Assembly (NCBI GenBank): GCA_937891215.1
Contig: CALAEU010000029.1
Coordinates: 1 to 8,748, forward strand
Length of the DNA stretch: 8,748 nucleotides
Direction: 5' to 3'
Origin: an uncultured Clostridia bacterium
GTDB taxonomy: Bacteria; Bacillota_A; Clostridia; Oscillospirales; Acutalibacteraceae
Below the pieces are notes generated by a model. The model did no database searches. It was not told the origin of the DNA and saw only the letters and a list, made by a program, of their open reading frames with translations. Positions 7,672 to 8,748 of this stretch are shown in pieces (positions within the stretch are counted from its first letter, which is position 1; each line of letters opens with the position of its first letter). The position numbers were made by a program, and so were the translations under genes.

Positions 7672-8147
7672 ACATTAAGTCCTTGTTCTCTCATAAGTGC
7701 TAATAATTTTTCTTCGTTGTCTTTTTCCATTGAAGTAAGTGGTAATCTTAAATAATTTTCACCAAAACCTAACGCAGAAGTTGCTGCTTTTACAGGTATT
7801 GGATTTACTTCGCAGAAAAGAGCGTTTATAAGTGGGATAAGTTCTAATTGAATATCTGCACTGCCCTTTACATCACCCTGGAAGAATTTGTCGCACATTT
7901 CTACTGTTTTCTTAGGTAAAACATTTGAAAGTACAGAAATAACACCTTTACCTCCCAATGAAAGAAGTGGAACAATCTGGTCGTCGTTACCTGAATAAAT
8001 GTCAAGCTTATCTCCTACAAGCTTCGCTGTTTCAACGATCTTGGAAATATCGCCGTTTGCTTGGGCACGAGCGTAATAACGAGGAGGTTCTTCCTTGTCA
8101 AACGGGTTGTAACGAGGAGCTACTGAATAAGATACTGTTCTTGCCAT
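7668..8147 (-). CDS. dapA: Chimeric ORF: HU-like N-terminal start joined to the C-terminal half of DapA
   Basis: From residue 33 to 159 this is the C-terminal part of 4-hydroxy-tetrahydrodipicolinate synthase: GDISKIVETAKL, YSGNDDQIVPLLSLGGKGVISV (51-71), SNVLPKKTVEMC, LIPLINALFCEVNPIPVKAA (103-122) and LRLPLTSM. A full DapA has about 290-300 residues. Here the first 160 or so are absent, including the Schiff-base lysine that normally sits just before (A)(S/T)GD in GIKEASGD, so the encoded protein cannot be an active DapA. Residues 1-32 (MARTVSYSVAPRYNP, then PPRYYARAQANG) instead match the start of Bacteroidota HU-like DNA-binding proteins, typically SYSVVxRxNP...YYAxAQxxG. The stop overlaps the lysA start by 4 bases, so the right-hand part is a genuine dapA-lysA operon and the left-hand start is foreign. 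I expect the true gene to be intact and this ORF to be a joining artefact. Confidence 0.85.
   Translation of the reverse strand: MARTVSYSVAPRYNPFDKEEPPRYYARAQANGDISKIVETAKLVGDKLDIYSGNDDQIVPLLSLGGKGVISVLSNVLPKKTVEMCDKFFQGDVKGSADIQLELIPLINALFCEVNPIPVKAATSALGFGENYLRLPLTSMEKDNEEKLLALMREQGLNV
8043..8147 (-). other. 5' fragment of a Bacteroidota HU-like DNA-binding protein gene
   Basis: About 32-35 codons encode the N-terminus typical of the Bacteroidota HU-HIG type of histone-like protein. The ATG (8145-8147) follows an A/T-rich leader with no Shine-Dalgarno sequence, as is normal in Bacteroidota and unlike the Bacillota genes to the left. In Bacteroides genomes such genes often lie beside DUF4248 genes, as here (the DUF4248-like ORF starts at 8353, divergently). 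The remaining ~100 codons are missing because the frame passes into dapA. Confidence 0.7.
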
Positions 8148-8182
8148 AATACATTGTTTTTAAAGATTAATAATAGGGTTCC

Positions 8183-8194
8183 GTAATCGATTAC
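8183..8194. repeat. Perfect 12-bp palindrome, possible operator of the HU-like gene
   Basis: GTAATCGATTAC is its own reverse complement. It lies 36 bases before the HU-like ATG and 4 bases downstream of the minus-strand -7 box, at the expected transcription start. A regulator bound here would block that promoter. The role is inferred from position only. Confidence 0.4.
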
Positions 8195-8198
8195 AGTA

Positions 8199-8206
8199 CA
8201 AAGGTA
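8199..8206 (-). promoter_or_regulatory. Bacteroidota-type -7 box for the HU-like gene
   Basis: The minus strand reads TACCTTTG, an exact fit to the Bacteroidota primary-sigma -7 consensus TAnnTTTG. No clear TTTG -33 element is seen 19-21 bases upstream. The leader to the ATG at 8147 would be about 45 bases. Confidence 0.5.
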
Positions 8207-8223
8207 TGATGGCAAGAAACGGG

Positions 8224-8281
8224 ATTGTCGGAGAAAGAAGAGATTGGTAGAAATAGATGGAACATTGTCGGGAAATGTCGG
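8224..8281 (+). repeat. Three short repeats of the type (A)TTGTCGG
   Basis: ATTGTCGG occurs at 8224-8231 and 8264-8271, and AATGTCGG at 8274-8281. All face the same way in the intergenic region between the two divergent Bacteroidota-type start points. They could be binding sites, but eight-base copies in about 60 bases are weak evidence. Confidence 0.3.
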
Positions 8282-8323
8282 TATTTCAATGGATTAGCAT
8301 TAGGTGAATTGCTGTTTTTTTCG

Positions 8324-8331
8324 TATTTTTG
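8324..8331 (+). promoter_or_regulatory. Bacteroidota-type -7 box for the DUF4248-like ORF
   Basis: TATTTTTG fits TAnnTTTG exactly and lies 21 bases before the ATG at 8353. TTAGG at 8300-8304, 19 bases upstream, is a poor -33 match. The leader AAAAGAAAAAAGAGTAGAGA is A-rich without a proper Shine-Dalgarno site, as is usual in Bacteroidota. Confidence 0.5.
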
Positions 8332-8352
8332 AAAAGAAAAAAGAGTAGAGAA

Positions 8353-8748
8353 ATGATTACAGAAGAACCTTTCAAGCTACAAGCTTATACAAAAACCGAA
8401 CTGGCACTGCTGTACAGTCCGCACAGCGAAAGTGCCACTGCCCTCCAGAACCTGTATCGCTGGATGAAACGGAACGAGGCATTGATGACCGAACTGACGG
8501 GGATTCCGCTGGAGCAGGTGGCGCAGGGCGAAGCGGAGCGCCTGCGTGGGCTTGGCAGCCACCTCAGGCAACGCATCATCGGACAGGAGGAGGCCAAGAT
8601 CGCCCTCTCCGTGTCGGTGTACAACCACTATAAGCGCGTCTATTTCGGCGGCGGCGACGATGTGGAGCTGCAAAAGAGCAATATTCTGATGATCGGCCCC
8701 ACCGGCTGCGGAAAAACCCTATTTGCCCAGACGCTGGCCCGCACCTTG
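8353..8748 (+). CDS. Chimeric ORF: DUF4248-like start, Clp class I linker, ClpX-type AAA+ domain (3' end outside window)
   Basis: The 132 codons are open to the window end and fall into three unrelated pieces. Residues 7-48 ([15 protein letters not shown], then [19 protein letters not shown]) look like the DUF4248 family, small Bacteroidota proteins of about 70-80 residues and unknown function. Residues about 49-81 ([16 protein letters not shown], then [11 protein letters not shown]) look like the linker before the second AAA+ domain of ClpA/B/C, usually written WTGIPV...L...L..RVIGQDEA. Residues about 82-132 ([11 protein letters not shown] at 85-95, [21 protein letters not shown] and AQTLARTL) are ClpX-type, with Walker A GPTGCGKT at 115-122 (K121). 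ClpX unfolds substrates for the ClpP protease, but the zinc-binding N-domain of ClpX is absent. GC is much higher than in the left part of the window. The composite is most likely not a natural protein; each piece alone is recognised with fair confidence. Confidence 0.7.
   Translation, partial: MITEEPFKLQAYTKTELALLYSPHSESATALQNLYRWMKRNEALMTELTGIPLEQVAQGEAERLRGLGSHLRQRIIGQEEAKIALSVSVYNHYKRVYFGGGDDVELQKSNILMIGPTGCGKTLFAQTLARTL

Noticed and set aside
7640..7700. Possible lysine riboswitch or T-box ahead of lysA.
   Set aside because: lysA overlaps dapA by four bases, so no untranslated leader exists here.
8377..8673. Two minus-strand ORFs of 98 and 79 residues across the Clp-like region.
   Set aside because: They lie antisense to recognised DUF4248/Clp/ClpX motifs, have no ribosome site, and are arginine- and serine-rich frames as expected in GC-rich antisense sequence.
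8040..8748. Recent horizontal transfer or an integrated mobile element as the cause of the composition change.
   Set aside because: No integrase, transposase, terminal repeats or target duplication is seen, and three in-frame joins between conserved housekeeping genes fit a chimera better.
8353..8748. A new antiphage-type AAA+ system with a DUF4248 sensor domain.
   Set aside because: The AAA+ part is plain ClpX-like housekeeping sequence, joined through a ClpA/B/C linker at a shared motif; no defence partner genes are present.

Overview
Most of the window (about 1-8040) looks like the chromosome of an AT-rich, endospore-forming anaerobe of the Bacillota, probably Clostridia. It carries a full-length spoIVA with a SigE-like promoter, Bacillota-type ribosome sites, a consensus SigA promoter, strong U-tailed terminators, and a tightly coupled dapA-lysA operon. 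The last ~700 bases do not belong to that genome. They read as a mosaic of Bacteroidota and Clp-ATPase sequence, joined in frame at three points.

Layout. (1) 2-919, plus strand: the 3' end of a PLP-dependent tryptophanase/tyrosine phenol-lyase family gene, ending in a hairpin terminator. (2) 944-2260, minus: an FAD-dependent oxidoreductase with a C-terminal Rieske [2Fe-2S] domain. (3) 2322-3800, minus: spoIVA, the spore-coat basement-layer ATPase, with its own terminator. (4) 3801-3961: a divergent promoter region with a SigE-like promoter facing spoIVA and a consensus SigA promoter facing (5) 3962-4660, plus: an MgtC/SapB family membrane protein with a TTG start. (6) 4702-8040, minus: the 3' half of dapA, then lysA, then a B12-binding radical SAM/DUF4080-type protein. 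Here dapA overlaps lysA by 4 bases and lysA abuts the radical SAM gene, so the three are almost certainly co-transcribed and coupled in translation. DapA and LysA make lysine, and DapA also serves meso-diaminopimelate supply; the radical SAM protein has no known role there.

From about 8040-8060 rightward the sequence changes. The 5' half of dapA, with the Schiff-base lysine, is missing; in its place is the start of a Bacteroidota HU-like DNA-binding protein, in frame. Next come about 200 bases with two divergent Bacteroidota-type -7 boxes (TAnnTTTG) and no Shine-Dalgarno sites. Then an ORF begins as a DUF4248-like protein, passes into the inter-domain linker of a ClpA/B/C-type ATPase, then into a ClpX-type AAA+ domain with Walker A, and runs off the window. 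Hand-counted GC rises from 24/60 at 6661-6720 to 42/60 at 8521-8580. I read this end as a chimera (metagenomic misassembly, amplification chimera or artificial sequence) unless reads spanning the joins prove otherwise. I found no convincing new biological system. The best biological leads are the radical SAM gene coupled to lysA and the mixed specificity residues of the PLP lyase.
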